Of a DNA stretch of 64,000 bases, positions 35,687 through 45,063 are shown one piece after another; within the stretch, counting starts at the first letter, position 1, and each line of letters opens with the position of its first letter. This stretch comes from DATKAS01 sp963733765 (GTDB lineage Bacteria > Actinomycetota > Acidimicrobiia > Acidimicrobiales > DATKAS01). The stretch spans positions 1-64,000 of the forward strand of contig CAVTEI010000005.1 in the NCBI GenBank assembly GCA_963733765.1, in the 5' to 3' direction. A program made the translations under genes and the position numbers. The notes below the pieces were generated by a model. That model searched no databases, had not been told where the DNA came from, and saw only the letters and a list, made by a program, of their open reading frames with translations.

Positions 35687-37251
35687 GGATCGCCCTCCTC
35701 GCCGCGCCGGTCGCGTTCCTCGCCGTCTTCTTCGTCTGGCCGGTCGCCGCGATCATCAGCCGCGGCATCGACGCGAACGGCTTCCGCGAGGTGCTCTCGG
35801 ACGACCGCCTACGCCACGTCGCGTGGTTCACCGTCTGGCAGGCGGTGGCCTCGACCGCGCTCACGCTCGCAATCGCGATGCCCGGTGCCTACGTGCTCTC
35901 GCGGTACCGCTTTCGAGGACGGGCCGTAGTTCGCGCGCTCGTCACCGTGCCGTTCGTGCTGCCCACCGTCGTGGTCGGAGCCGCGTTCACACGCCTCCTG
36001 CCCGGCGCGCTCGACGACACCGTCTGGGCGATCCTGATCGCGCACGTGTTCTTCAACTACGCGGTCGTCGTGCGAGTGGTCGGAGGACTCTGGGCGAACC
36101 TCGATCCCCGTCTCTCCGAGAGCGCGCAGGTGCTCGGCGCATCGAGGTGGCGATCAACGCGGGAGATCGAGCTCCCACTGCTCTGGCCGGCCATCGCGGC
36201 CGCGAGCGCGATCGTGTTCCTCTTCACGTTCACGTCGTTCGGCGTCGTGCTGTTGCTCGGCGGCCCGCAACACTCCACCCTCGAAGTCGAGATCTACCGC
36301 CAGACCGCGCAGCTGCTCGACCTCGAGGTCGCCGCGGCGCTGGCCCTCGTGCAGCTCGTCGCCGTCGTCGCGATCCTCATCGTCACCAACCGCTTGCAAA
36401 CACGGCGCTCGGTCCCCCGCCGGATGCGGCACCGAGACGAGGCAAGCGTCGCGCCCCGCACCACGGGCCAGCGTGTGCTGCTCGGCGCCAACCTCGCCGT
36501 GATGGCGATCCTGCTCGGGCTTCCTCTCGCGGCGCTGATCGAGCGTTCCTTCGCGGTGCCCGGCGGGCACGGGCTCGCGTGGTACCGCGACCTCGCGTCG
36601 ACCGACACGAACGCGCTGTTCGTTCCCCCGGTGGAGGCCATCCGCAACTCGCTGGTGTTCGCGTTGCTCGCCACGATCATCGCGACGGTGATCGGTGGGC
36701 TCGCGGCCATCGCGATCGGCGGCCGGCACACGCGGATGTGGCTCGATCTCGGCGTGATGCTGCCTCTCGGCGTGTCTGCGGTGACGGTTGGCTTCGGGTT
36801 TCTCATCACGCTCGACGAACCACCCCTCGACCTTCGGTCGAAGGCGATCCTCATCCCGATCGCGCAAGCGCTCGTCGCGCTGCCGTTCGTCGTTCGCTCG
36901 GTCGTTCCCGTTCTCCGCTCGATCGACCACCGGCTGCGTGAAGCAGCCGCCGTCCTCGGCGCATCTCCGAGACGCACGTGGAGAGAGATCGACCTGCCCC
37001 TCGTCTCGCGTGCCCTCGCCGTGGGCGCCGGCTTCGCGTTCGCGATCTCGCTCGGCGAGTTCGGCGCGACGGTGTTCATCGCGCGCCCTGACACCACCAC
37101 CCTTCCCGTCGCGATCTTCCGGCTGCTCGGCCGTCCGGGCGCGGCGAATTACGGGCAGGCGATGGCGATGGCGACGATCCTGATGGCGCTCACCGTGGTG
37201 TGCGTGCTCGTGTTCGAGCGCGCCCGCCTCGGCGACCTCGGAGACTTCTGA
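35662..37251 (+). CDS. thiamine-type ABC transporter permease (ThiP-like)
   Basis: 529 residues, about 12 membrane helices, with two binding-protein-dependent permease domains in one chain as in ThiP. Each has the cytoplasmic EAA loop: SAQVLGASRWRSTREIELPLLWP and EAAAVLGASPRRTWREIDLPLVSRALAVG. It starts inside the end of the substrate-binding gene. GTG 35662 is chosen; ATG 35650 is also in frame. The gene is intact in one frame. Confidence 0.9.
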   Translation: MDIRRHGLRIALLAAPVAFLAVFFVWPVAAIISRGIDANGFREVLSDDRLRHVAWFTVWQAVASTALTLAIAMPGAYVLSRYRFRGRAVVRALVTVPFVLPTVVVGAAFTRLLPGALDDTVWAILIAHVFFNYAVVVRVVGGLWANLDPRLSESAQVLGASRWRSTREIELPLLWPAIAAASAIVFLFTFTSFGVVLLLGGPQHSTLEVEIYRQTAQLLDLEVAAALALVQLVAVVAILIVTNRLQTRRSVPRRMRHRDEASVAPRTTGQRVLLGANLAVMAILLGLPLAALIERSFAVPGGHGLAWYRDLASTDTNALFVPPVEAIRNSLVFALLATIIATVIGGLAAIAIGGRHTRMWLDLGVMLPLGVSAVTVGFGFLITLDEPPLDLRSKAILIPIAQALVALPFVVRSVVPVLRSIDHRLREAAAVLGASPRRTWREIDLPLVSRALAVGAGFAFAISLGEFGATVFIARPDTTTLPVAIFRLLGRPGAANYGQAMAMATILMALTVVCVLVFERARLGDLGDF

Positions 37252-37976
37252 TGCTCGTCGGTCGAGAACGCAACGGTCTGCTTCGGAGACCACGCCGCGC
37301 TCGACGATGTCGACCTCACGGTGAACGACCACGAGCTCGTAGCTGTGCTCGGTCCGAGTGGCTCCGGGAAGTCGACGCTGCTGCGAGCGATCGCCGGGCT
37401 CGAGCCGCTCGATCACGGGACGGTTCGGTGGGATGGCCAGGACCTCGCCCGGGTGCCGCCCCACCGGAGGAGCTTCGGGCTCATGTTCCAGGACTACGCA
37501 CTGTTCCCGCACAAGGACGTGGCGAGGAACGTCGCGTTCGGCTTGCGGATGCAGCACCGACCCGACGCCGAAGTGCGCCGCCGGGTGAACGAAGTCCTCG
37601 CGCTTGTCGACCTCGAGGGTTTCGACGAGCGCTCGGTGACCACGCTGTCGGGCGGCGAACAGCAACGAGTGGCGCTGGCCCGGGCGGTCGCGCCGGAGCC
37701 TCGCCTCCTCATGCTCGACGAACCGCTGGGCGCGCTCGACCGCACGCTGCGCGATCGCCTCACGCAAGAGCTGCGCGAGCTGTTGCGACGTCTCGGCATG
37801 ACCGCGATCTACGTCACCCACGATCACGCGGAGGCGCGCGCGCTCGGCGACCGGCTTGTCGTGATGCGGGCCGGGCGAATCGAACAGGTCGGCCCGCCCG
37901 AAGAGGTCGTCGCGCACCCGGTGAACGACTTCGTCGCCGAGTTCGTCGGCGGCGGCATCACCCCCCGACCAGCTAG
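37251..37976 (+). CDS. thiamine-type ABC transporter ATP-binding protein (ThiQ-like), two frame breaks at the ends
   Basis: Walker A is LGPSGSGKST (about 37351), the Q loop FQDYALFPHK, the signature LSGGEQQR, Walker B LLMLDEP and the H loop VTHDHAEA. ATG 37251 overlaps the permease stop (TGATG). One extra base in GTCGGTC (37257-37263) puts the next conserved residues (VENATVCFGDHAALDDV) out of frame. At the 3' end, adding one C to the six-C run near 37966 gives a stop at 37976, 11 bases before the next gene. As it stands, the frame instead runs 64 bases into that gene. Both look like base errors. Confidence 0.88.
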   Translation: MLVGRERNGLLRRPRRARRCRPHGERPRARSCARSEWLREVDAAASDRRARAARSRDGSVGWPGPRPGAAPPEELRAHVPGLRTVPAQGRGEERRVRLADAAPTRRRSAPPGERSPRACRPRGFRRALGDHAVGRRTATSGAGPGGRAGASPPHARRTAGRARPHAARSPHARAARAVATSRHDRDLRHPRSRGGARARRPACRDAGRANRTGRPARRGRRAPGERLRRRVRRRRHHPPTS

Positions 37977-37987
37977 CGTCGCCCGCC

Positions 37988-39005
37988 GTGCGCATCGGCT
38001 TCATCGGCACCGGCCTCATCGCGACGTACCACTCGAAGTCGCTCCGCCGTAGTGGCGCGAACGTGGTGCGGGCGGGTGCGTACGACGTCGACACCGAGCG
38101 CCTCGCCGCGTTCTGCGCCGCGTCGGGACACCACGCGTGCGCGTCAGAGGAGGAGGTACTCGACAGCTGCGATGCCGTGTACATCTGCACCTGGACGTCG
38201 GAGCACCCTCGGCTCGTGAGTGCGGCGGCCGAGCGAGGCCTGGCGATCTTCTGCGAGAAGCCGCTCGCCACGAGCCTGGCAGGCGCGCTGGAGATGGCCG
38301 ACGACGGTGGCCGACGCCGGCGTCACGAACCAGGTCGGGCTCGTGCTGCGCCGCTCCCCTGCTTTCCTCTGGCTCCGCCACGTCGATCACGGCCCCCGAA
38401 GCCGGTGCAGCTGATGAGCGTCGTGTTCCGCGACGACCAGTTCATCCCGATCCAAGGGCACTACTCGTCGACCTGGCGCGGCGACGTGACGAAGGCGGGC
38501 GCGGGCACGCTGCTGGAGCATTCGTTGCACGACATCGACATGCTCGAGTTCCTTGCCGGGCCGATCGGTTCGGTCGCCGCGCAGTCGGCGTCGTTCCACG
38601 CGATCGACGGCATCGAAGACGTGATGGCCGCGACGATCGGCTTCTCGTCGGGCGCCGTCGGCACGTTGACCTCGATCTGGCACGACGTGCTGTCGCGGCC
38701 GAGCCTGCGCCGGGTCGAAGTGTTCTGCGAGAACCGCTGGGCGATGCTCGAGGGGGACGACTGGTACGGGCCCGTCGCATGGACGGATAGCGATGGCGCA
38801 CAGGGCTCGCTCACCGGGGATGACCTCGTCGAGGCGACGATGCCGCTGCTCGACGGACCGGCCAACCCCGACGGGGCGTTCGTCGCTGGCCGCCGAGCGG
38901 CACGAGCCTGCGACTCCCGACTTCGCCGTCGCGGTCCGCGCTCACGAGGTCGCCGATGCGATCTACCGCTCGGCGGCCGCCGCCGGGAGCGCCGTGCTTC
39001 TGTAA
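37988..39005 (+). CDS. Gfo/Idh/MocA family oxidoreductase, three frameshifts
   Basis: An NAD(P)-binding Rossmann N-terminus (RIGFIGTGLIATYHSKSLRRSGANV) and the family motif FCEKPLATS, with the catalytic-region Lys. The middle AGVTNQVGLVLRRSPAF is in another frame. The C-terminal domain has GAGTLLEHSLHDIDMLEFL, containing the HDID residues of substrate binding, and TPDFAVAVRAHEVADAIYRSA in a third frame. Breaks lie near 38310, 38390 and 38890. Substrate (often inositol or sugar derivatives) unknown. It follows thiQ closely but is unlikely to be part of thiamine uptake. Confidence 0.8.
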
Positions 39006-39032
39006 CACCGGGCTGCCGTAGCATCGAGCGCG

Positions 39033-39426
39033 ATGAGCATCGCCGTGTCGCTCGATCGCCTCCGGGAGGAAACGCAGCGCTTCGGCGCGACGCCGTACCT
39101 CCTGACCGTCTCCGATGACGCCCGTGCCCACGCCACCGCAGTCACCGTCGAGTGGCAGGCCGACGAGCTGGTGATGAGCGTCGGCGCCCGATCAGCACGC
39201 AACGCGACCGCGCGGCCCGAGGTCGAGCTTGCTCTGGCCGCCGTTCGAGCCCGGCGGCTACAGCCTCATCAGCGACGGCGTGGTGCGCGACGCTCGGCGA
39301 CGAGCGTGCTCGCCTTCGCGCCCGACCCGTGCCGTGCTGCACCGCCCCGCCGTCGGGCCTCCCCCGACGAGAGGGATGCACGGCGGACTGCGTGCCGCTC
39401 ACCTGAGGCTGCTCAAGCAGGCGTGA
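39033..39426 (+). CDS. pyridoxamine-5'-phosphate-oxidase-like split-barrel flavoprotein, frameshifted
   Basis: SIAVSLDRLREETQRFGATPYLLTVSDDARAH and VEWQADELVMSVGARSARNA are the first strands of a small FMN-binding split barrel. WPPFEPGGYSLISDG follows in another frame, then VLAFAP and a tail GMHGGLRAAHLRLLKQA. Breaks lie near 39230, 39295 and 39325. The family includes F420- or FMN-dependent reductases. Function unknown. It converges on the P450 gene, overlapping it by 14 bases. Confidence 0.6.
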
Positions 39427-40637
39427 ACTGCAGAGGCAGGCGCGCCGGGCCCCAGATCGCGGTCTCCGCCGGCTTCCACCCGATCTCGCCGTCGACCTCG
39501 AGGTCGGGCATGCGCTGCGCCAGGATCGGCAAGGCCTCCTGAAGCTCGGCCCGAGCCAGCCACGCGCCGAGGCAGTAGTGGATGCCACTGCCGAACGTGA
39601 GATGCGGTGAGCTGGCGCGCCTCACGCGTGATGTCGAACGTCATCGGCTCGGAGAACACCTTCTTGTCGGTGTTCGCCGCGACGAAGCTCGGCGAGATGA
39701 ACGAGCCGCGCGGGAACAAAACGTCGCGATACTCGATGTCCTCAGACGCGAAGCGCCCAGTGCCGCGGATGGCACCCAGCACTCGCATGCTCTCTTCGGT
39801 CGCCCGCGCCGCGAGCTCGGGCTGTTCGCCCAGCAGCCGCCACTGATCGGGGTAGCGCGTGAACAACGCGACCGTGCATGCGAGCTGGTTGCGGGTGGTG
39901 TCGGTGCCACCGACGAGCACCGCGATCGCCATGCCCTCGAGATCCTCCATGTCGAGGCGGTCGCCTTCCTGCTCGGCGGTGATGAGGTCAGTGAGGAGGT
40001 CGTCCGCCGGGGTGGAACGCCGCCGCTCGACAAGCCGCTGCACGTACTCACGCATCTCGTCCTGCGACTTGATGATCGCCGGCAGATCCTCCATGAAGTT
40101 GGAATTGAAGATTCGGAGCAGATCGGTCGCCCACCGACTGAACAGCTTCCAGTCCTCCTCGGGCGCGCCGAGCAGCTTGCAGATGATCGGGATGGGATAC
40201 GGCTCGCACACGTCTGCGATGAGCTCGCAACGTCCCGACTGCGCGACCGGGTCGATCAACCGGTTGACGACCTCGCGCATGTATGGCCGCAACCGATCGG
40301 CGGCCTTGGGTGTGAACGCCGGCGCGACGAGGCGACGCAAGCGCGAGTGCTCGTCGCCCTCGGCGGCGAGGATTCCCGGCCTGCGGTTCGTCCGGCCCAT
40401 CATCTCGGCAATGTCGACGCCGAGCAGCTCGGGCAGATACGCCGCGGCCGAATGCCAGCGCCGGTCGCGCAGGAAGGCGACACAGTCCTCGTAGCTCAGG
40501 ATCACGTAGCCCAGGTCCGAGCGCGCGATCCAACTCTGCTCGCGGACTTCCGAGAGGCGCTCCGCGCGGTCGGTCTGCGCCTGCGCGGCCATCAGGTCGA
40601 TGTGGGGGATGTCGAGCTCTTCGGCGAGCGTGGGCAT
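39413..40637 (-). CDS. cytochrome P450, one frameshift
   Basis: About 408 residues. I-helix GGTDTTRNQ, K-helix ExxR in EESMRVLGAIRG, and after an indel near 39610 the heme loop FGSGIHYCLGAWLARAE with the Cys ligand. Oxygen-activating monooxygenase, soluble bacterial class, needing ferredoxin partners not seen nearby. Substrate unknown. The start ATG 40637 gives PTLAEELDIPHIDLMAAQ. Confidence 0.9.
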
Positions 40638-40663
40638 GACGCGAGGTTACGCCGCGCCAGCGC

Positions 40664-41486
40664 TCAGATCTCGAGCCTCCAGAGGTCGGAGGCGAACACG
40701 ATCTCCCCGTCGAAGTGCGCGGCGGCTTGCGCGATCCACTCTGGGTCCGAACCGGGCGCGGGTGGCGGTACCGGGTGCGTGAGCACCAGCGTCTTCACAC
40801 CGCCCCGCGCCGCGGTGCGGCCGGCGTCCGCGCAGCTCGAGTGGTAGTCGACGACGTCCTGCAGACGCGCCGACGGGATCGCGCGGATCAGGTCGGGACG
40901 AATCACCGTCTGCACGTACACATCGGCGCCGGCGCACAGGCGATCGAGGCCCTCACACGGCACGGTGTCGCCGGCAAGCACGATCGCCTTGCCCTCGTGC
41001 TCGACTCGATATCCGACGGTCGGGTGCGACCGGCCGATGATCGGTCGGCGCCGCGATCACCCGGACTCCGTCGCTCTCCCAGGCCGGCCCATCGGTCACC
41101 TCGACGACCGTGCACCCGGGCGGCTCGGTCAGGTCCTCGTGATGGGCGATCCGGTACCCGACGTCGTCGCTGAGCATCTGGATCGTCCGTTCGGCGAATC
41201 GCGCTGTGCCCACAGGGCCCGTGACCTGCAGGGGACTCGGGATCGGCGAGGCCACCCACTGCGTGGTCACGAGATCGTTGAAATCGGTGACATGGTCGCT
41301 GTGCAGGTGGGTAAGAAAGACCTGGTGAAGCTGCGGAGCGATGAGGCCGGCGGCGGCCAGGCGCATCGTCACGCCGCGCCCGCAGTCGAACAGCAGATTC
41401 ACCTCGCCGGCCTGCACCAGGTTCGCGGGCCCGGCTCGGTCGGGAGAGGGCAGCGGCGACCCAGTGCCGAGCGTGGTGAGTTTCAT
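40664..41486 (-). CDS. metallo-beta-lactamase fold hydrolase (RNase Z/arylsulfatase-like branch), one frameshift
   Basis: MKLTTLGTGSPLPSPDRAGPANLV, then FDCGRGVTMRL and the zinc motif THLHSDHVTDFNDL (HxHxDH). VLAGDTVPCEGLDRL and LVLTHPVPPP follow in a second frame, supplying the later metal ligands. The break lies near 41035. This pattern matches the MBL branch of tRNase Z-like and cyclic-nucleotide/ester hydrolases. The actual substrate is unknown. The start Met at 41486 is chosen because the conserved fold begins there. Confidence 0.8.
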
Positions 41487-41514
41487 CGCTCGGGAACCTA
41501 TCCTCAGGCCCTGG

Positions 41515-43140
41515 ATGGCTAGTCCTACGGCCGTCGCTGAACGGCCTTCTCCCGCGGTCACCCCCACACCGACACGTCGCCGTTGGCTCTCGTGGGGAGT
41601 GTCGCCGAGTGCCGCCGCTGCGCTCGCTGTCGCGGTCCTCGTGCTGGGCTGGCGCGGCTCGGATCTTCCGGCGCAGATCTTCCGCGCCGATCTCGTCGAG
41701 CGCTACGGCGTCGTGCTCTTCAACATGCAGTGGTACGGCGGGCACGCCACGCTCGACTACAGCGTTTTGTCGCCGGTGCTCGGTGCGCTGATCGGGCCGA
41801 TGGCGCTGTGCGCGATCAGTGGACTGCTCGCCGCGTTGCTCTTCGACCGCATCGTCCGCCATCACTTTGGGTCGGCCTGGTGGATCGGCTCGTTGTGGTT
41901 CGCGGCCGGCACGGCGACGAACCTGATGATCGGGCGTGCGACCTTCGCGCTCGGCGTCGCGCTCGGCCTCGCGACAGTCCTGGCGATCCAACATCACCGA
42001 TTCGGTCTCGCGATCGCCGGCGCCGTCCTCACGTCGCTCGCGAGCCCGGTCGCCGGCTTGTTCGTCGCGATCGTGGCGACGGCGTGGGGACTCAGCGCGG
42101 TGGCGCGGCGCGTGCCCGGGTTCACCATTGCCGCGGCTGCATGCGCGCCGATCGGGGTGATGGCCCTCCTCTTCCCCGAGCCAGGTGTGTTCCCGTACGA
42201 CGACTGGGCGCTCGTGCGCGACCTCTCGGTGTGTCTGCTGTTCGTCGTTGCGATGCGCGGCCCCTACCGAGCGATGCGGTGGGGCGCCGTCGTGTACGCC
42301 GCGGTCGTGATCGCGACCTATCTCGTGCCGACTCCGCTCGGAGGCAACGTCAGCCGCCTCGCGCAGTACGTCGCGGGGCCGCTCGTGGTCTGCGCGCTGT
42401 GGTCGCAGCGTCGCATCGTCATCGTGCACGGTCTGGCGGTCGGCCGGGTCGTCGTGCTCCTGGTGCTGCCGATGATCCTCTGGCAGTGGATCCCGGCGAT
42501 GGACGCTGTCGCGTGGGCTCGCCACGACCCGTCGATGGACCGCGCCTACTACCAGCCGATGATCGACGAGATCCAACGGCAAGACGGGCTCCCGGGCCGC
42601 GTGGAGATCCCCTTCACCTACCACCACTGGGAGACCGCGTACGTCGCGCCTGAGGTGCCGCTCGCACGCGGGTGGGAGCGACAGCTCGACATCGAGCGCA
42701 ATCCCCTCTTCTACGACGAGACGCTCAGCGTGAGGACCTACGAGCAGTGGCTCATCGACAACGCGGTCGAGTACGTCGCGTTGCCCACGGCCCAGCTCGA
42801 CGCGTCTTCCCTCGCGGAGAAGGACCTGCTGCTCTCGGGGCTGCCGTATCTCGACGAGGTCTGGCGGAGCACGGAGTGGGTGCTGTGGAGGTTCCACGGC
42901 TACCCCGGCATGATCGAGGGATCGGCGACGCTGCTCGGCATGGACGCCGACGAGTTCCGCCTGATCGTGTACGTGCCCGGCGACATCGTGGTGCGGGTGC
43001 GGCCGTCGTCGTACTGGCAGGTGAACGGTCAGGGATGCGCGAGCGCCGATGAGTCCGGTTGGACCCGACTCGAGGACGTGCCGACCGGGCTCGTCGTCGT
43101 CTCCCAAGACCTGCTCGCCGACGGCTGCCCCCAGAGCTGA
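41515..43140 (+). CDS. polytopic membrane protein, uncharacterised (glycosyltransferase-like topology)
   Basis: 541 residues. About ten membrane helices fill the first two thirds, followed by a ~190-residue soluble C-terminal part (MDRAYYQPMIDEIQ ... WVLWRFHGYPGMIEG). The MQWYGGHATLDYSVLSPVLG loop after the first helix and the helix-rich core with an extracytoplasmic tail resemble GT-C glycosyltransferases, though no clear DD/ED motif stands out. I do not recognise a named family. It is divergent from the metallo-beta-lactamase gene by 28 bases. Confidence 0.6.
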   Translation: MASPTAVAERPSPAVTPTPTRRRWLSWGVSPSAAAALAVAVLVLGWRGSDLPAQIFRADLVERYGVVLFNMQWYGGHATLDYSVLSPVLGALIGPMALCAISGLLAALLFDRIVRHHFGSAWWIGSLWFAAGTATNLMIGRATFALGVALGLATVLAIQHHRFGLAIAGAVLTSLASPVAGLFVAIVATAWGLSAVARRVPGFTIAAAACAPIGVMALLFPEPGVFPYDDWALVRDLSVCLLFVVAMRGPYRAMRWGAVVYAAVVIATYLVPTPLGGNVSRLAQYVAGPLVVCALWSQRRIVIVHGLAVGRVVVLLVLPMILWQWIPAMDAVAWARHDPSMDRAYYQPMIDEIQRQDGLPGRVEIPFTYHHWETAYVAPEVPLARGWERQLDIERNPLFYDETLSVRTYEQWLIDNAVEYVALPTAQLDASSLAEKDLLLSGLPYLDEVWRSTEWVLWRFHGYPGMIEGSATLLGMDADEFRLIVYVPGDIVVRVRPSSYWQVNGQGCASADESGWTRLEDVPTGLVVVSQDLLADGCPQS

Positions 43141-43171
43141 GCCCCACTCGGCGCCACCCCGAACCCCACCG

Positions 43172-43219
43172 TTCTCGCGCGAATAACGTGCCATTTCTGG
43201 CCGGTTATCCGCGCGAGAA
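43172..43219. repeat. palindrome family C, copy 2
   Basis: Left arm ttctcgcgcgaataacgtgcca (split as 43172-43182 and 43183-43193) pairs with 43198-43219 at 19 of 22 positions around a 4-base loop. The arm matches the copy at 5464-5485. It sits between the end of the membrane-protein gene (43140) and the start of mocA (43235), i.e. just ahead of the CO dehydrogenase operon. Confidence 0.75.
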
Positions 43220-43234
43220 GCCGGAGATGTTGTC

Positions 43235-43837
43235 GTGAGCGTGGTCGGGGTCGTGCTGGCGGCGGGGGCGTCGACTCGGCTCGGACGGCCCAAGCAGACG
43301 CTGCCCTTCGGCGAGCGCACGCTTCTGGGTCACGTGGTCGCCGACGTCGAGGCGTCGTCGCTCGACCGAGTGATCGTCGTCCTCGGAGGGGCTGCGGACG
43401 AGGCCGCGGCCGCGCTCCAGCTCACCCGCGCGCAGATCGTGCGCAACGACGGCTACGGAGATGGGTGCGCGTCCTCACTGCTCGCCGGGCTCGACGCCGC
43501 CGGCGAATGCGACGCGATCGTTCTGTTGCTCGGCGACATGCCCGGCGTGACACCGGCGACGATCGACACCGTCGTGGCCGCATGGCGAACGTCGCGAAGC
43601 TGGGCCGCGGTCACCGAGTACGAGCACGGTGAGCTCGGGCATCCGTTCGTCTTCTCGAGCGATTCGTTCACGACGATTCGAACCCTGCACGGGGATCGGG
43701 CCGTATGGAAGATCGTGGATCGAGACCCACGGGTCGTGCGCATTGCGGCCGCGACGCCGCGTCCCCGTGACATCGACACGTGGGAGGACTATGTCGCGGT
43801 GTGCGGCGCGTTCGGCTGCGAGCCCGCGAGTAGATGA
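43235..43837 (+). CDS. NTP transferase, molybdenum cofactor cytidylyltransferase (MocA-like)
   Basis: 200 residues. VGVVLAAGASTRLGRPKQTLPFG is the nucleotidyltransferase signature, followed by RNDGYGDGCASSLLAGLDAA and LLLGDMPGVTPATI with the metal Asp. MocA attaches CMP to Mo-molybdopterin, making the MCD cofactor required by CO dehydrogenase and xanthine dehydrogenase-type enzymes. Its position in front of coxMSL supports this over MobA (GMP). GTG start at 43235. Confidence 0.85.
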   Translation: MSVVGVVLAAGASTRLGRPKQTLPFGERTLLGHVVADVEASSLDRVIVVLGGAADEAAAALQLTRAQIVRNDGYGDGCASSLLAGLDAAGECDAIVLLLGDMPGVTPATIDTVVAAWRTSRSWAAVTEYEHGELGHPFVFSSDSFTTIRTLHGDRAVWKIVDRDPRVVRIAAATPRPRDIDTWEDYVAVCGAFGCEPASR

Positions 43838-43902
43838 CGCCGCGCCCGTGAGCAGATAGCGCGGGGTGTGCGTACCATCGTGCTCAGGGCGACGTTTGGG
43901 GG

Positions 43903-44154
43903 GTGGACGGCTTGGCAGTGGAGTCGACCGGTCACAGTCACGGCAACCCGCGGCTGTACGAAGTGATCGAGCACGCGCCGAAGACCGGCAAGAGCCCGAC
44001 GGTATGGGCATGGCCGCAGCTGATCGAGTACCTGAAGGTGGCCGGTCAACCGGTCCAGGGGCCATGGCCTCCGCACCAGGAGCGGCGGCCCGACCCCGAC
44101 TACGAGTCGCTTCCCGTCGCCATTCCCGACTCCGCGTCTACACCGCAGGCCTGA
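43903..44154 (+). CDS. small uncharacterised protein in the cox operon
   Basis: 83 residues. It contains LYEVIEHAPKTGKSPTVWAWPQLIEYLK and a Pro-rich tail with ESLPVAIPDS. No signal peptide, membrane helix or metal motif is visible. It starts GTG at 43903 (a second GTG at 43918 is possible) and ends 32 bases before coxM. I do not recognise the family. A direct repeat of about 22 bases (43829-43873) lies just upstream and may be part of the leader. Confidence 0.5.
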   Translation: MDGLAVESTGHSHGNPRLYEVIEHAPKTGKSPTVWAWPQLIEYLKVAGQPVQGPWPPHQERRPDPDYESLPVAIPDSASTPQA

Positions 44155-44186
44155 GTCGGCCCCGGCCGCACGAGGAGGAGGCTCGC

Positions 44187-45062
44187 ATGTACCCGTCCCG
44201 GTTCCGGTATGAAGCGCCGCGCTCGCTCGACGAAGCGATCGCCCTGCTGCGTGACGGCGGCGGAGAGGCGAAGGTGCTGGCGGGGGGACAGAGCTTGATC
44301 CCACTGATGAAGCTGCGGTTCGCCGCACCCGAGATGCTCGTCGACATCAACGAGATCCCGGGCCTCGACTCCCATCAGGTCGATGCCGACGGCACGATCC
44401 GCATTGGTGCGCTTTGCCGCCACGCCGACCTCGAACACTCGACGGTGCTCGCGTCGAAACAACCGACGATGGCCGCCGCCGCGCCCCTCATCGCCGACCC
44501 GATCGTGCGGAACCGCGGCACGCTCGTCGGGTCGTTGTGCCACGCCGATCCTCAGGGGGATTGGGCCTCGGTGATCACTGCGCTCGGGGGGCATGTCGTG
44601 GCGCAGGGCTCGAGCGGCCGCCGCACCATCTCGATGACCGATCTCGTGAGCGGACCGTTCCAGAACGTGCTGGCCAGCGACGAGATCGTCATCGAGGCCG
44701 TCGTGCCCGCGCCGAAGGGAACGCCCGCCGGTGGCTACCTCAAGCTCGAACGCCGCGTGGGCGACTTCGCAACTGCGGGAGTAGCGGTCGCGATCGAGTG
44801 GTCCGGTGGCTCGATCACCCGGGCCGGCATCGCGCTCACCGGCGTCGGTCCATCGACGATCGACGCGACCGACGCCGCACAGGCGGTGGTCGGAGGCGCG
44901 CTCACCGCCGAGCGCATCGCGCACGCCGCCGAACTCGCCGCGCAGGCGGCCCAACCCCGTACCGACCACCGGGGCAGCGCGGCGTTCAAACGTCAGATCA
45001 TTCGCACGTTCACGGCTCGCCTGCTCACCCGGCTGGCCAGCGCCGACGAGAAGGCGGCCTGA
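44187..45062 (+). CDS. coxM: aerobic CO dehydrogenase medium (FAD) subunit CoxM
   Basis: 291 residues. FAD-binding flavoprotein subunit passing electrons from the Fe-S subunit. YPSRFRYEAPRSLDEAIALL and VLAGGQSLIPLMKLR (first FAD motif) come first, then VRNRGTLVGSLCHADPQGD and the CO-dehydrogenase flavoprotein C-terminal domain. The ribosome-binding site GAGGAGG precedes ATG 44187. The stop overlaps the region of the coxS start (TGACATG). The gene order M-S-L is the usual form I order. Confidence 0.92.
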   Translation: MYPSRFRYEAPRSLDEAIALLRDGGGEAKVLAGGQSLIPLMKLRFAAPEMLVDINEIPGLDSHQVDADGTIRIGALCRHADLEHSTVLASKQPTMAAAAPLIADPIVRNRGTLVGSLCHADPQGDWASVITALGGHVVAQGSSGRRTISMTDLVSGPFQNVLASDEIVIEAVVPAPKGTPAGGYLKLERRVGDFATAGVAVAIEWSGGSITRAGIALTGVGPSTIDATDAAQAVVGGALTAERIAHAAELAAQAAQPRTDHRGSAAFKRQIIRTFTARLLTRLASADEKAA

Positions 45063-45063
45063 C

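Noticed and set aside
36154..38271. 705-residue minus-strand frame opposite thiP-thiQ
   Set aside because: Composition is biased to Arg, Asp, Glu and His, as expected of antisense to GC-rich genes, and it shows no domain; the plus-strand transporter genes are clear.
40903..43320. 805-residue minus-strand frame
   Set aside because: Covers the antisense of an intact membrane protein gene with hydrophobic helices; no motif of its own.
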